A stretch of 64,000 nucleotides of DNA from DATGJX01 sp963830545 (GCA_963830545.1 CAWHMK010000001.1:248001-312000); one strand, 5' to 3'. Numbered from the stretch's first letter, positions 50,258 to 59,006 are shown. Program-made: numbers and translations. The notes: generated from the sequence alone by a model not told the origin.

Positions 50258-50809
50258 ATGAGAAAAATTCGTTTTCGGGGTTACTGCCTCGCGGAGTGTG
50301 GAAAGCCAATTTTTTCTCGCTCTCTCAAGGCGCGATATTGCTCGCTGGTATGCTCGAACGCACGATTCAAGAAATACCACGAACGCAATCCATGTGCCGT
50401 TTGCGGAAAGATCGTATCTCTGGCAAGGCGCCGTTTTTGCTCGCTCGAATGTCATAGGGAACATGAGTTCGAGCGCCGGCGTGCACTGTTGGAATCGGGC
50501 GCATATTGCGGAGTGTACGACTGTAATGGTTTCATACGGCGATATCTCGTTCGGCGCGACGGTGAGCGCTGCAGCAGATGCGCATGGGACGTTCGGCATT
50601 CCATAACCGGAAGAGTGCCGGTTGAAGTCGAGCACATCGACGGCGATTGGAGAAACAATCGCGCTGAGAATCTGACGTTACTATGTCCGAACTGCCACGC
50701 GCTGACGACGACGTACCGAGGGCTGAATCGCGGACGGGGGCGGGCAAAACGGCTCGGCGGGCGAGAGCACCCGCTTTTCTTGGCGAGAAAAGCGCACCAG
50801 CAATCGTGA
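50258..50809 (+). CDS. HNH endonuclease with zinc-finger-like N-terminus
   Basis: The ATG at 50258 gives 183 residues. The N-terminal half has paired cysteines (YCLAECGKP, YCSLVCSNARF, CAVCGK, RFCSLECHREHEFE) forming zinc-ribbon-like units. The C-terminal half has CSRCAWDVRHS and the HNH core EVEHIDGDWRNNRAENLTLL, followed by CPNCHALTTTYRG. Such proteins are frequent in phages and as free-standing homing-type nucleases. It lies just upstream of a tRNA gene. Codon use looks less GC-biased than in its neighbours (visual impression). Confidence 0.82.
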   Translation: MRKIRFRGYCLAECGKPIFSRSLKARYCSLVCSNARFKKYHERNPCAVCGKIVSLARRRFCSLECHREHEFERRRALLESGAYCGVYDCNGFIRRYLVRRDGERCSRCAWDVRHSITGRVPVEVEHIDGDWRNNRAENLTLLCPNCHALTTTYRGLNRGRGRAKRLGGREHPLFLARKAHQQS

Positions 50810-50875
50810 CGACGACAGTACGACGCCGGGCTTGGAGGACGCGAAGTTGGGCGCAAGCAATTGTTTCGCATGCAG

Positions 50876-50947
50876 GCCGACGTAGCTCAGTGGTAGAGCT
50901 TTCGCCTTGTAAGCGAAGGGCCATCGGTTCGAATCCGATCGTCGGCT
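50876..50947 (+). tRNA. tRNA-Thr (anticodon TGT)
   Basis: Full cloverleaf on the plus strand: acceptor GCCGACG/CGTCGGC, D arm GCTC/GAGC, anticodon stem TTCGC/GCGAA with loop CTTGTAA (TGT) and T arm ATCGG-TTCGAAT-CCGAT. It is the only plus-strand tRNA in the window. Confidence 0.96.
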
Positions 50948-51001
50948 AGCGCATCAGCGGAGGTTTCGCGAAGCGAGCCTCCGCCTTCACGAAACGGAAT
51001 C

Positions 51002-51418
51002 ATGCAGCCAGTCAAACCGAAATGGACGAACTCCGGACTCGTACTCGTGTGCGAGCGGTGCTTCAAAGAGCGCATCCCCGAGGAGGACCCCGACAAGGCT
51101 GCGGAGATCGGCGATTTCCATTTGCGCGACTGGCTGAAAACGCGCTTGAAAGAAGACGGCCACTGGGGCGAGGTGCGCGCCGTGAGCACGAGTTGCATGG
51201 ACGTCTGCGCGCGGCGGCGCGTCACCGTGGCGATCGATCCTCAAACCGGTTCCGAAGAAGTTGAAGTATTCGTCGTCGATCCGCTCGCCGACCGCGAACG
51301 GCTGTACGAGATTATCGTGGACCGTCTGCGCACGGGGCGCAGCAAGCCCACGACGACGGATTCGGCCGGTCAGGATTTCGAGCGGTACGAGGACGAGCCG
51401 GCCCGGCGGCCGCATTAA
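51002..51418 (+). CDS. Thioredoxin-like [2Fe-2S] ferredoxin-type protein
   Basis: This 138-residue protein has Cys17-x-x-Cys20 (LVLVCERCFKER) and Cys65-x3-Cys69 (VSTSCMDVCARRRVTVAIDP). This spacing suits a thioredoxin-like [2Fe-2S] ferredoxin or predicted metal-binding fold. The N-terminal spacing is shorter than the C-x(n)-C of Clostridium-type thioredoxin-like ferredoxins, so ligand assignment is tentative. It is in the run before sigH, converging on it. Confidence 0.7.
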   Translation: MQPVKPKWTNSGLVLVCERCFKERIPEEDPDKAAEIGDFHLRDWLKTRLKEDGHWGEVRAVSTSCMDVCARRRVTVAIDPQTGSEEVEVFVVDPLADRERLYEIIVDRLRTGRSKPTTTDSAGQDFERYEDEPARRPH

Positions 51419-51447
51419 AAAAGGCGCCGCTTCCGGGCGCCTTTCGT
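51417..51447. terminator. Bidirectional terminator between the ferredoxin-like gene and sigH
   Basis: AAAGGCGCC and GGCGCCTTT pair perfectly around a 7-base loop, with AAAA before the stem. It lies between two convergent genes and can serve both. Confidence 0.85.
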
Positions 51448-51465
51448 ACTTCGTAATCGCGGCCG

Positions 51466-52122
51466 CTACGGCAAGTCGATTTCGGACAGATTCTTCTCGA
51501 TCTTGCGCTTGACGCGCTGCAGCGCGTTGTCGATCGATTTGACGTGACGTCCGAGATCGCGCGCCATTTCCTGGTCGCTCTTGCCTTCCAGGTATGACAG
51601 CAGCACTTGCGACTCGAGTTCCGATAGGTTCTCTTGGATGCGCTCCTTGATATCCTGCGAAACTTCCTGATTGATGACCAGCTCTTCCGGGTCCGACATC
51701 TTCTGCGAGGCCATCACGTCGAGCAGCGTGCGTTCGCTGTCCTCGTCGTAGATCGGCTTGTTCAGCGAGATGTACTGATTGAGGGGAATGTGCTTTTGAC
51801 GCGTCGCGGTTTTGATCGCGGTAATGATCTGACGCGTGATGCACAACTCCGCGAACGCACGGAAGCTGGAAAGCTTATCGGCTTTGAAGTCGCGGACGGC
51901 TTTGTAGAGACCGATCATGCCTTCTTGGATGATGTCTTCGCGATCGGCTCCGATCAAAAAATAACTTTTCGCCTTGATCCGAACGAAATTCTTGTACTTG
52001 TTGAGCAGAAACTCCATTGCAAGATTGTCGCCCGATTTTGCCGTTGCGACCAAATCTTCATCTGCCCGTTCGTGATAGTCGAGGCCATCCGACACAGGAT
52101 GGGTCATTGCCATGTCTTTCAT
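51466..52122 (-). CDS. sigH: RNA polymerase sigma factor SigH-like (sigma-H/sigma-30 family)
   Basis: This 218-residue sigma factor has region 2 (LAMEFLLNKYKNFVRIKAKS, DREDIIQEGMIGLYKAVRDF, SFRAFAELCITRQIITAIKT) and region 4 (LSELESQVLLSYLEGKSDQE, LGRHVKSIDNALQRVKRKIE). Regions and length match SigH of Bacillus, which lies in the same place between yacP/rlmB and rpmG. No spore genes are seen, so its role here is likely stationary-phase or competence-like. It has its own promoter upstream. Confidence 0.9.
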   Translation of the reverse strand: MKDMAMTHPVSDGLDYHERADEDLVATAKSGDNLAMEFLLNKYKNFVRIKAKSYFLIGADREDIIQEGMIGLYKAVRDFKADKLSSFRAFAELCITRQIITAIKTATRQKHIPLNQYISLNKPIYDEDSERTLLDVMASQKMSDPEELVINQEVSQDIKERIQENLSELESQVLLSYLEGKSDQEMARDLGRHVKSIDNALQRVKRKIEKNLSEIDLP

Positions 52123-52193
52123 TGCCCTCTGGGACCGGGTGCGAAGCTAATCGCAGGCTCCGCGGAGCCCGTCGAACGCGGCGCATCCCGACC

Positions 52194-52222
52194 AGTATAG
52201 GAGGGACCTCCTGGCGCGTCAA
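52194..52222 (-). promoter_or_regulatory. Sigma-70-type promoter upstream of sigH
   Basis: On the minus strand TTGACG is followed by exactly 17 bases and TATACT. It lies in the 118-base gap between rlmB and sigH, placing the transcription start about 65 bases before the ATG. This is one of the best housekeeping promoter matches in the window. Confidence 0.82.
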
Positions 52223-52240
52223 GGACAACGGAGGCAGCCG

Positions 52241-53008
52241 TTAGGGGGCCGCAGCAAGCGTGCGCCGCTGACGAACCGCTTCATACAACAGCACGCCTGC
52301 CGCGACGGAAGCGTTGAGCGACCCGACCTTTCCCAGCATCGGGACGCGAACCAAGTAATCGCACTCCCGTTGAACGAGTTGTGAAAGTCCCGCGCCTTCT
52401 GCACCGACGACCAGAGCTACATTTTGCGAGAATCCGGCCTGGGTGTAATCGACGCTTCGCGGACCGAGATCCGCGCCGGCAACCCAAACGTTCGCCTTCT
52501 TCAACTTGCGTATCGCATCCGCGACGTTCGAAACCCGCGCGATCGGAATGTGGGCTGCGGCGCCGGCCGCGGCTTTTCGCACCGTCGCATTCACTCCGGC
52601 GGCCCGGCGCTCGGGCATGATCACTCCGCCGGCGCCGGCACACTCCGCGGTCCGAATGATTGCGCCCGCATTGTGCGGGTCCGTGATGTGATCGAGCACC
52701 ACGAACAACGCCGGGCCCTCACGCGGGGCGTTCAGTATTTCTTCGATCGTCACGTATGCAAACGGTGCACCGAATGCAATGACGCCCTGATTCGCCTTGT
52801 ACGGAAACTGCGCGAAATACCCGCGGTTCTCGAAACGCACCCGTACGGAACGCTCCCGCGCCGCATCGAGAATCTTGCGGAGAGCGGGGTCCCGTTTGCG
52901 CTCGTCCGCTACGTGCAGCGATCGAAGGTCCTCGCCGCCGGTAAGGGCTTCTTCTACCGCATGGACGCCGTAGATAACGTCGTCGAGATCTAAACGGCGA
53001 CGGTCCAC
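52241..53008 (-). CDS. rlmB: 23S rRNA (guanosine-2'-O-)-methyltransferase RlmB (TrmH family)
   Basis: The SPOUT domain contains VLDHITDPHNAGAIIRTAEC, IMPERRAAGVNATVRKAAAG, VVGAEGAGLSQLVQRECDYL and PMLGKVGSLNASVAAGVLLY. The N-terminal substrate-binding domain starts YGVHAVEEALTGGEDL. I take the GTG at 53008, just upstream of the cysS stop; an ATG at 53047 is also in frame. It follows cysS as in the Bacillus order. mrnC, usually between them, is absent. Confidence 0.93.
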   Translation of the reverse strand: MDRRRLDLDDVIYGVHAVEEALTGGEDLRSLHVADERKRDPALRKILDAARERSVRVRFENRGYFAQFPYKANQGVIAFGAPFAYVTIEEILNAPREGPALFVVLDHITDPHNAGAIIRTAECAGAGGVIMPERRAAGVNATVRKAAAGAAAHIPIARVSNVADAIRKLKKANVWVAGADLGPRSVDYTQAGFSQNVALVVGAEGAGLSQLVQRECDYLVRVPMLGKVGSLNASVAAGVLLYEAVRQRRTLAAAP

Positions 53009-54405
53009 GTCGTACCGTCCTTCGAGTCTTTGAGCGCGATCCCGCAATTCGCGAGCAGGTCACGCAGACGATCGGATTCCGCCCAATTCCTTTCCTTTCG
53101 CGCCAGCGCGCGCGCGGCGATGATTTGCTCGATCGCTTCTTCGGCCGAAGCGCCGTCGAATGAGAATTCATGACGCGACAGGCAGTCGAGCACATCCGGC
53201 GGCAGCGAACGTTTCGGCTCGTCGAACCACGCATCGCTCGGCGTCAGACCCAGCACGCCCAGCCAGTACGAGAATTCGTTCAGCGAATCACCGCGATACG
53301 AAAGCAGTTCGGAGAGCGCGACCGCCGTGTTCATGTCGTCGTCCAGCGCGGCTTGCATCGATTCGGCAAGCGAGGATCGCTCCACGCTCGCAGCGTCGCT
53401 CGAATTTTCCGCGCGACCGTGAAGGCCGCGCCAAATTTTCCTGAGCCGTTCGAGCGCAACGCCGGCCGCGGCGACCGATTCCTCCGTGAAGTTCATAACC
53501 TTACGGTATCCCGTCTGCAAGAACAGCAGCCGAATTGCCTGCGGATCGTGACGGTCGAGCAGTTCGTAAAGCGGCTCGAAGTTACCCAGCGATTTACTCA
53601 TTTTCTGATTGTCGAACAGCAGCAAGCCGCCGTGCATCCAGAACGTTGCCATCGGCGGGTCCGCCATGAGCGGCTCGCTTTGCGCGATTTCGTTTTCATG
53701 GTGCGGAAAAATGAGATCCGCGCCGCCGCCGTGGATGTCGAAGCCCTCACCGCTGCGATCGAGCAGTTCGTGCGACATCGCCGAGCACTCGATGTGCCAG
53801 CCCGGCCGGCCGTCCCCCCACGGCGAGGGCCACTTGGGTTCGCCGGGCTTGGCGAATTTCCAAAGGGCAAAGTCGAGCGGATCTTCCTTCGCCTCGTCGA
53901 TTTCGATGCGAGCGCCCGCCTCGAGTTCGGCGATGTTCCGGTTGGCGAGCTCGCCGTAGCGCGCAAACCGGGAAACTCGGTAATACACGCCGTCCTTGGC
54001 GACGTACGCATACTCTTTTTCCGCGAGCTGCGCGATCATGTCGATGATTTGCGGAATGAACTTCGTCGCATACGGCTCACGATCGGGCTCGCGTACCCCG
54101 AGCCGGTGCATCGAACGTTTGAACGAGGCGTAATACGCGCTCACGATCGCGTACCAGTCTTCGCCGGTTTCCTTGGCGCGACTGATGCTGCGGTCGTCGA
54201 TGTCGGTGACGTTCTGCACGAACGTCACGTCGTAGTTCGAGTGCTCGAGATAGCGCCGCAGAACGTCGAAGAATAGAAAGGAACGCGCATGGCCCAGGTG
54301 CGCCTGCGCCGACGGCGTCAGACCGCAGACGTAGACGCGCACCGCCGGCGGCTGCAGCGGAGCGAACTCCTCAACACGGCGCGTCCGCGTATTGTACAGT
54401 CGCAA
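52990..54405 (-). CDS. cysS: Cysteinyl-tRNA synthetase
   Basis: This 471-residue enzyme has YVCGLTPSAQAHLGHARSFL (HIGH-type motif HLGH), the zinc region and GWHIECSAMSHELLDRSGEG, WMHGGLLLFDNQKMSKSLGN (KMSKS). The C-terminal helical part ends at CGIALKDSKDGTTWTV. It charges tRNA-Cys. It is between cysE and rlmB, the conserved order. Confidence 0.97.
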   Translation of the reverse strand: MRLYNTRTRRVEEFAPLQPPAVRVYVCGLTPSAQAHLGHARSFLFFDVLRRYLEHSNYDVTFVQNVTDIDDRSISRAKETGEDWYAIVSAYYASFKRSMHRLGVREPDREPYATKFIPQIIDMIAQLAEKEYAYVAKDGVYYRVSRFARYGELANRNIAELEAGARIEIDEAKEDPLDFALWKFAKPGEPKWPSPWGDGRPGWHIECSAMSHELLDRSGEGFDIHGGGADLIFPHHENEIAQSEPLMADPPMATFWMHGGLLLFDNQKMSKSLGNFEPLYELLDRHDPQAIRLLFLQTGYRKVMNFTEESVAAAGVALERLRKIWRGLHGRAENSSDAASVERSSLAESMQAALDDDMNTAVALSELLSYRGDSLNEFSYWLGVLGLTPSDAWFDEPKRSLPPDVLDCLSRHEFSFDGASAEEAIEQIIAARALARKERNWAESDRLRDLLANCGIALKDSKDGTTWTVAV

Positions 54406-54408
54406 GAA

Positions 54409-55086
54409 TCAGATGACCCACGACCAGGCGCCCTCGCCGGTTTCCTGCTGCTCGAACTCGCGCAGACGATCTTCGAGCTGCATGACGCGCCGCCGGAGCT
54501 GAGAGATGGCGTCCGCGGTCGGATCGGGCATGTCGACCTGCGGCCGATCCGGCACGGCATGGACGGGCACGCCGTTTTGCATCACGACGCGCGCGGGAAC
54601 GCCGACGACGGTGGAATTCGGCGGCACGTCCTTGACCACGACCGATCCCCCTCCGATCTTCGAATTCGCGCCGACCGTAATTGCCCCGAGAACGACGGCG
54701 CTTACACCGATCGTAACGTTGTGTTCGAGCGTCGGGTGACGTTTGCCGTGCGACAAACTCGTGCCGCCCAGCGTTACGCCTTGGTAGATCGTGCAATTGT
54801 CGCCAACCTCGGCCGTCTCTCCAATGACGACGCCCATACCGTGATCGATGAACACCCCGCGCCCGAGCTTCGCACCGGGATGAATCTCGATGCCCGTCAG
54901 GAAGCGATTGACGTTTGAAAGCCAGCGCGGAAGCAACGGAATGCGCGTGCGATGAAGGGTGTGGGTGACCCGGTGAAAGATGAGGGCGTGAAAACCCGGA
55001 TACGAGAGAACGACGTCGAGCGGCCCGCGAGAGGCTGGGTCACGTTCGAGCGGGGCTCGTAAGTCGGCAAGCACGGTGCTAAACAT
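54409..55086 (-). CDS. cysE: Serine O-acetyltransferase CysE
   Basis: This 225-residue protein has the left-handed beta-helix hexapeptides of CysE: IEIHPGAKLGRGVFIDHGMG, VVIGETAEVGDNCTIYQGVT, LGGTSLSHGKRHPTLEHNV and GANSKIGGGSVVVKDVPPNS. It makes O-acetylserine for cysteine synthesis. It lies directly upstream of cysS, so cysteine formation and tRNA charging are in one operon. Confidence 0.96.
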   Translation of the reverse strand: MFSTVLADLRAPLERDPASRGPLDVVLSYPGFHALIFHRVTHTLHRTRIPLLPRWLSNVNRFLTGIEIHPGAKLGRGVFIDHGMGVVIGETAEVGDNCTIYQGVTLGGTSLSHGKRHPTLEHNVTIGVSAVVLGAITVGANSKIGGGSVVVKDVPPNSTVVGVPARVVMQNGVPVHAVPDRPQVDMPDPTADAISQLRRRVMQLEDRLREFEQQETGEGAWSWVI

Positions 55087-55092
55087 TCGTAT

Positions 55093-55614
55093 CTACCCTT
55101 CGTCTTCCGGCTTCTTTCCACGAATGGGTTCGAACGGCTTACCGCCGGGTCCGAATTTGAGGGGTTCGAGACCTCGTCCGTGAAGCAGCTGTGAATTTAC
55201 CGCGCCGATGCGGATGAGGATGCGGTCATGCCCGAGCAGCGGGAAAAGCAGACCGAGCGGGGGTCCCTCGTTCTTTCCGGTAAGCGCCATGCGCACCGCG
55301 TAGAGCGCGTCGGCTTCATCCAAACCAAACTCCTTAGCGATTTCCGCGACGTGGTGCTCTACCGGAAGGCCGCGCAGTTCGGCTTGGCTATCGACGTACT
55401 GCCCCACTGCATCCAAAAAGAACAACACCTCGCGCGTGCGCAAACGTTCCAGTTCGAGCGCGGGCACTACGCAGGCTTCGGCACGCAGCTCCGATACCGG
55501 AACTCGCGCATCGTCCACGCCGGCGAGCACCGTCCCATATGCGTCGAGAAAATTATCGACCCAGCGAAGTGCCGCGGGCGGCACCGGATCCTCCAACAAA
55601 CCCCAGCGCTGCAT
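55093..55614 (-). CDS. Isolated GltX-type C-terminal (anticodon-binding) domain, catalytic domain missing
   Basis: This 173-residue helical protein matches the C-terminal anticodon-binding end of glutamyl-tRNA synthetase, ending DEADALYAVRMALTGKNEGP and LGLLFPLLGHDRILIRIGAV. An in-frame TAA lies 27 bases upstream of the ATG, so no longer protein is possible here. There is no HIGH or KMSKS motif. The gene occupies the slot between ispF and cysE where full-length gltX normally lies, so it appears to be a remnant or domain-only paralog. Confidence 0.75.
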   Translation of the reverse strand: MQRWGLLEDPVPPAALRWVDNFLDAYGTVLAGVDDARVPVSELRAEACVVPALELERLRTREVLFFLDAVGQYVDSQAELRGLPVEHHVAEIAKEFGLDEADALYAVRMALTGKNEGPPLGLLFPLLGHDRILIRIGAVNSQLLHGRGLEPLKFGPGGKPFEPIRGKKPEDEG

Positions 55615-55641
55615 CGCGGACGCCAGACTCGTCTCTGCTTA

Positions 55642-56115
55642 TCACCTCGGCTCCAGGAGCGTCACAGCGAACGCGGCTATCCCGCTCCCGTCACCCGTGT
55701 ACCCCATCCCTTCGCTCGTCTTCGCTTTGACGCTCACTTGTCGAAGGGAAAGCCCAAGGCGGCCCGCGATATTTTCGCGCATGCGCATGACGTACGGCGC
55801 GAGTTTGGGTTGCTGAACCACGATCGTGGCATCGAGGTTCTCGATGCGGAAGCCGGCGCGGTATACCTCGGCCGCGCAGTGGTGCAGCAGTTCCAGCGAA
55901 TCCGCGTTTTTCCAGCGCTCGTCGGTATCCGGAAAATGCCCGCCCAAATCGCCCAGCGCAGCTGCGCCGAGCAGCGCGTCGCCGATCGCATGCGCCAGCA
56001 CGTCGGCGTCGGAATGTCCGAGAGCGCCGCGGTCGTGCGGTACGTCGACGCCGCCCAAGATGAGTTTGCGCCCTTCGACAAGCCGGTGCGCGTCGAACCC
56101 GTGCCCTACCCGCAT
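55642..56115 (-). CDS. ispF: 2-C-methyl-D-erythritol 2,4-cyclodiphosphate synthase IspF
   Basis: This 157-residue enzyme starts MRVGHGFDAHRL (zinc ligands D8 and H10) and has LGHSDADVLAHAIGDALLGA, GDLGGHFPDTDERWKNADSL and VSVKAKTSEGMGYTGDGSGI. It forms the cyclodiphosphate in the MEP isoprenoid pathway. It overlaps ispD by 10 bases. Confidence 0.97.
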   Translation of the reverse strand: MRVGHGFDAHRLVEGRKLILGGVDVPHDRGALGHSDADVLAHAIGDALLGAAALGDLGGHFPDTDERWKNADSLELLHHCAAEVYRAGFRIENLDATIVVQQPKLAPYVMRMRENIAGRLGLSLRQVSVKAKTSEGMGYTGDGSGIAAFAVTLLEPR

Positions 56116-56795
56116 TGCGCTCTCGACTGTATCGCGTGTTCCGCGCGCGCGAGATCTCCCGCGAGCGTGACTTTGAAGTTTTCCGGCGAGCCCGGTACGA
56201 TGTGAACGCGCACGCCGATGCGTTCGAGCAGCATTGCGTCATCGGTTGCGTCGCTGCCGTCGCGCATGCCTTCTTCGTGCGCTCGCATGAGGTCCGCATA
56301 TGTTGCAAGCTGCGGCGTTTGCGCTGCCCAAAGGACGCTGCGATCGAGCGTTTGCGCCACAAGGCGCGCGCCGTCGACGACTTTGATCGTGTCGACCACC
56401 GGAACCGCGAGTAGCGCGGCGTGACCTTCGCGCACCGGCTCCATGCCGCGCCGCACTTCGTCTGCCGTTACCAGCGGCCGAGCTCCGTCGTGCACGAAGA
56501 CGCCGTCAAAAGACGGCGGCGCCGCGCACAATCCGCGATACGTGCTGGCTTGCCGCGTCGGTCCTCCGGCCACGACGTCGTGCAGTTTCATTCCGGCTGC
56601 ATCTCGAGCGACGGCGCGAACTTGCTCGAGCCATGCTTCCTCGGTAACGACGACGATCGCGCCGACTTCCGGCATGTTCGCAAATGTGCGAAGCGGCCAC
56701 GAAAGCAGCGGCTTTCCGGAAATTTCGACCAGCTGCTTGGGACGGCCGAATCGCGTGCCGCGCCCCGCGGCCACGACGACGGCGCAGAATTTCAC
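56106..56795 (-). CDS. ispD: 2-C-methyl-D-erythritol 4-phosphate cytidylyltransferase IspD
   Basis: This 229-residue enzyme has the CTP-binding start VVVAAGRGTRFGRPKQLVEI, GGPTRQASTYRGL, VHDGARPLVTADEVRRGM and TDDAMLLERIGVRVHIVPGS. It makes CDP-methylerythritol, the step before IspE and IspF. It overlaps yacL by ATGA and ispF by 10 bases, so both are probably coupled. Confidence 0.96.
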   Translation of the reverse strand: MKFCAVVVAAGRGTRFGRPKQLVEISGKPLLSWPLRTFANMPEVGAIVVVTEEAWLEQVRAVARDAAGMKLHDVVAGGPTRQASTYRGLCAAPPSFDGVFVHDGARPLVTADEVRRGMEPVREGHAALLAVPVVDTIKVVDGARLVAQTLDRSVLWAAQTPQLATYADLMRAHEEGMRDGSDATDDAMLLERIGVRVHIVPGSPENFKVTLAGDLARAEHAIQSRAQCG

Positions 56796-57886
56796 GCGCG
56801 CTTTATCCTCGCGAAGATCATGCGTCCGGCAGCGGTTTGCAGCACACTGGTAACGACAACGTCGGCCGATTCGCCGACCAAACGCCGTCCGTGTTCGACG
56901 ACGATCATCGTTCCGTCGTCGAGATAGCCGACGCCTTGATTTGCTTCTTTGCCGTCCCGAATGATTTGCACGTGCATTTCTTCGCCCGGCAGCACGACCG
57001 GTTTGACGGCATTGGCGAGTTCGTTGATATTGAGAACCTGCACGCCTTCGACGTGCGCCACGCGGTTCAGGTTGTAATCGGTCGTCAGCAGCTTCCCGCC
57101 CAAATCTTGCGCGAGCCGCACCAGTTTCGCGTCGGCGGCCCGCACGTCATCGTAATCCCGTTCGCTGATCTCCAGCAAACCGATTTCCTGCAGGCGCTTG
57201 AGCACTTCTAAGCCCCGCCTGCCGCGCGAACGGCGAATCGCGTCGGTGGAATCGGCAATCATCTGCAACTCCCGCAAGATGAAGCGCGGCAGAATGAGCG
57301 GCCCCTCCACGAAGCCACTCTCGAGAATTTCGACGATGCGCCCGTCCACGATGACCGAAGTGTCGATCACCTTGGGCGCCATGGAACTCCCCGCGACCGC
57401 CGAGGCCAGCGGCATGAAGTGCATGCGCGATCCGACGCGAGCGCCCAAGTACGCCGCAAAGATACTGATGATGATGTACAGCAGTATCGCGATGTAGCTT
57501 CCCGCGCGCCCGCTCGTCGAGATGAATTCGAAGACGATGCTGCGGATCAAAAACGCGATCAGCAATCCAAGAATGAGGCCGATGGCCCCGCCGGCCAGCT
57601 CCACCGGAGTTAGCCGTTCGATGGCCCGCTCGACCGCGTTGAGCTCGTCTTCGAAAAACGACTGCGCGAACGGAGCGAGCAGTACGCCGATCAGCGCGCC
57701 GGCGACGGGCGCTAAAATGTTGAAGGTGAGTTGCAGCGGCTCGCTGGCGAAATGCAGCGAGAACAACTGCACGTAGGCTTCGCGTCCGAGCAGAAAGCCG
57801 GTCACGCCGAAAACGACTGCGAAGATGAAGCGCAGCAGGGCAGCGGCGATGCCGGGGCCTACGCGAACGTCACGAAAGCGGCGCAT
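56792..57886 (-). CDS. yacL: PIN-TRAM domain membrane protein (YacL family)
   Basis: Four N-terminal TM helices (about residues 13-30, 47-70, 98-118, 125-150) lead into a PIN domain (KVIDTSVIVDGRIVEILESG, RRGLEVLKRLQEIGLLEISE, GKLLTTDYNLNRVAHVEGVQ). A C-terminal TRAM domain follows (EANQGVGYLDDGTMIVVEHG). The PIN acidic residues are present. Members are thought to be membrane RNases. This gene precedes ispD, as in Bacillus and many others. Confidence 0.94.
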   Translation of the reverse strand: MRRFRDVRVGPGIAAALLRFIFAVVFGVTGFLLGREAYVQLFSLHFASEPLQLTFNILAPVAGALIGVLLAPFAQSFFEDELNAVERAIERLTPVELAGGAIGLILGLLIAFLIRSIVFEFISTSGRAGSYIAILLYIIISIFAAYLGARVGSRMHFMPLASAVAGSSMAPKVIDTSVIVDGRIVEILESGFVEGPLILPRFILRELQMIADSTDAIRRSRGRRGLEVLKRLQEIGLLEISERDYDDVRAADAKLVRLAQDLGGKLLTTDYNLNRVAHVEGVQVLNINELANAVKPVVLPGEEMHVQIIRDGKEANQGVGYLDDGTMIVVEHGRRLVGESADVVVTSVLQTAAGRMIFARIKRA

Positions 57887-59004
57887 ACGTCATTGGCCAA
57901 AAAACGCCCGCGTCGCGTCAACCGGGCGTGCGTCGCATCCGCCTCGAGCAGCCCGAGTTCCCGGTACCGCTCGATCACGGGTGCGTAAAAGTGCAGAAAA
58001 TCCAAACCGTATCGCTCTTTGAACGATTCGAGGCAGACCCCTTGCGCGGTACGCAAGGCCAGCATCACCGCTTCTCCGGCGCGTTTGGAACCTTCGAGCC
58101 GTTCGGCTTCGCCGGGAATCGGGCCGCCTTGCAAAGCGGCGGAGATGTAGGTCTCCAGTTCGCGCGTATGTGCCGAGCGCACACCGTCGCGGTACGACGC
58201 GGCACCGACGCCCAAGCCCGTATAGTCGCCGTTGGCCCAATAGTTCGCGTTATGAACGCTCGCATGCCCGGGCCGCGCGAAATTGCTGATCTCGTAGTGC
58301 TCGAAGCCGGCCGCACCGAGCGTATCGATCGCGATTTCATACAGATCCGCTTCGCGCGCGTCGTCGAAGAACGCGGATGGCTCGCGCTGCCGCCACGTTT
58401 CGTACGGCGTTCCCGCTTCGATCGTCAATCCGTAGGTCGAAATGTGGTCCACGCCCAGCGAAATCGCCGCCTCGAGCGAATTGCGCCAACTTCCGGGCGT
58501 CTGCCCCGGAACGGCGAACATCAAATCGAGGCTCACGCTGCGCAAGCCGGCTTCGCGGGCGCACCGAACTGCGCGCTGCACCTGTTCCGCGGTGTGGCGT
58601 CTTCCGAGCGTGCGAATCTCAACCGGAACGAACGACTGCACGCCGATGGAAATCCGGTTCACTCCCGCGTCGCGATATGCGGTCAGCTCCTCGCCGACCA
58701 GTTCCGGATTCACCTCGATCGTCGTTTCACGATCGGCCGGACCCGGAAATGCGGCGCGCAGGCGCTGCAGCAGATTTGCGAGGTCGCTCGCATCGTACGT
58801 GTTCGGCGTGCCTCCGCCGAGAAACACGGATGCATACCCATTTTCGGCCGCACTGCAGGTCTCGAGCTCGCGAAGTGCGATTTCCGCGTACAGCGCGTGA
58901 AGGTAACGCGCTGCAGCGCTCCTTTTGTGCGGCCATTTCGCGAAGTCGCAATACGGACAGATATACGGACAAAACGGAAGGTGAACGTAAACGGCGTCTG
59001 CCAC
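57859..59004 (-). CDS. hemW: Radical SAM heme chaperone HemW (coproporphyrinogen III oxidase-like)
   Basis: This 381-residue radical SAM enzyme has Cys12-x3-Cys16-x2-Cys19 in VHLPFCPYICPYCDFAKWPH, the GGGTPNT motif and GVDHISTYGLTIEAGTPYET. The family Cys-x3-Cys-x2-Cys is followed by Asp rather than by the extra Cys found in HemN-type oxidases, which fits HemW. It is thought to insert heme. It overlaps yacL by 28 bases. Confidence 0.9.
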   Translation of the reverse strand: MADAVYVHLPFCPYICPYCDFAKWPHKRSAAARYLHALYAEIALRELETCSAAENGYASVFLGGGTPNTYDASDLANLLQRLRAAFPGPADRETTIEVNPELVGEELTAYRDAGVNRISIGVQSFVPVEIRTLGRRHTAEQVQRAVRCAREAGLRSVSLDLMFAVPGQTPGSWRNSLEAAISLGVDHISTYGLTIEAGTPYETWRQREPSAFFDDAREADLYEIAIDTLGAAGFEHYEISNFARPGHASVHNANYWANGDYTGLGVGAASYRDGVRSAHTRELETYISAALQGGPIPGEAERLEGSKRAGEAVMLALRTAQGVCLESFKERYGLDFLHFYAPVIERYRELGLLEADATHARLTRRGRFLANDVCAAFVTFA

Positions 59005-59006
59005 GG

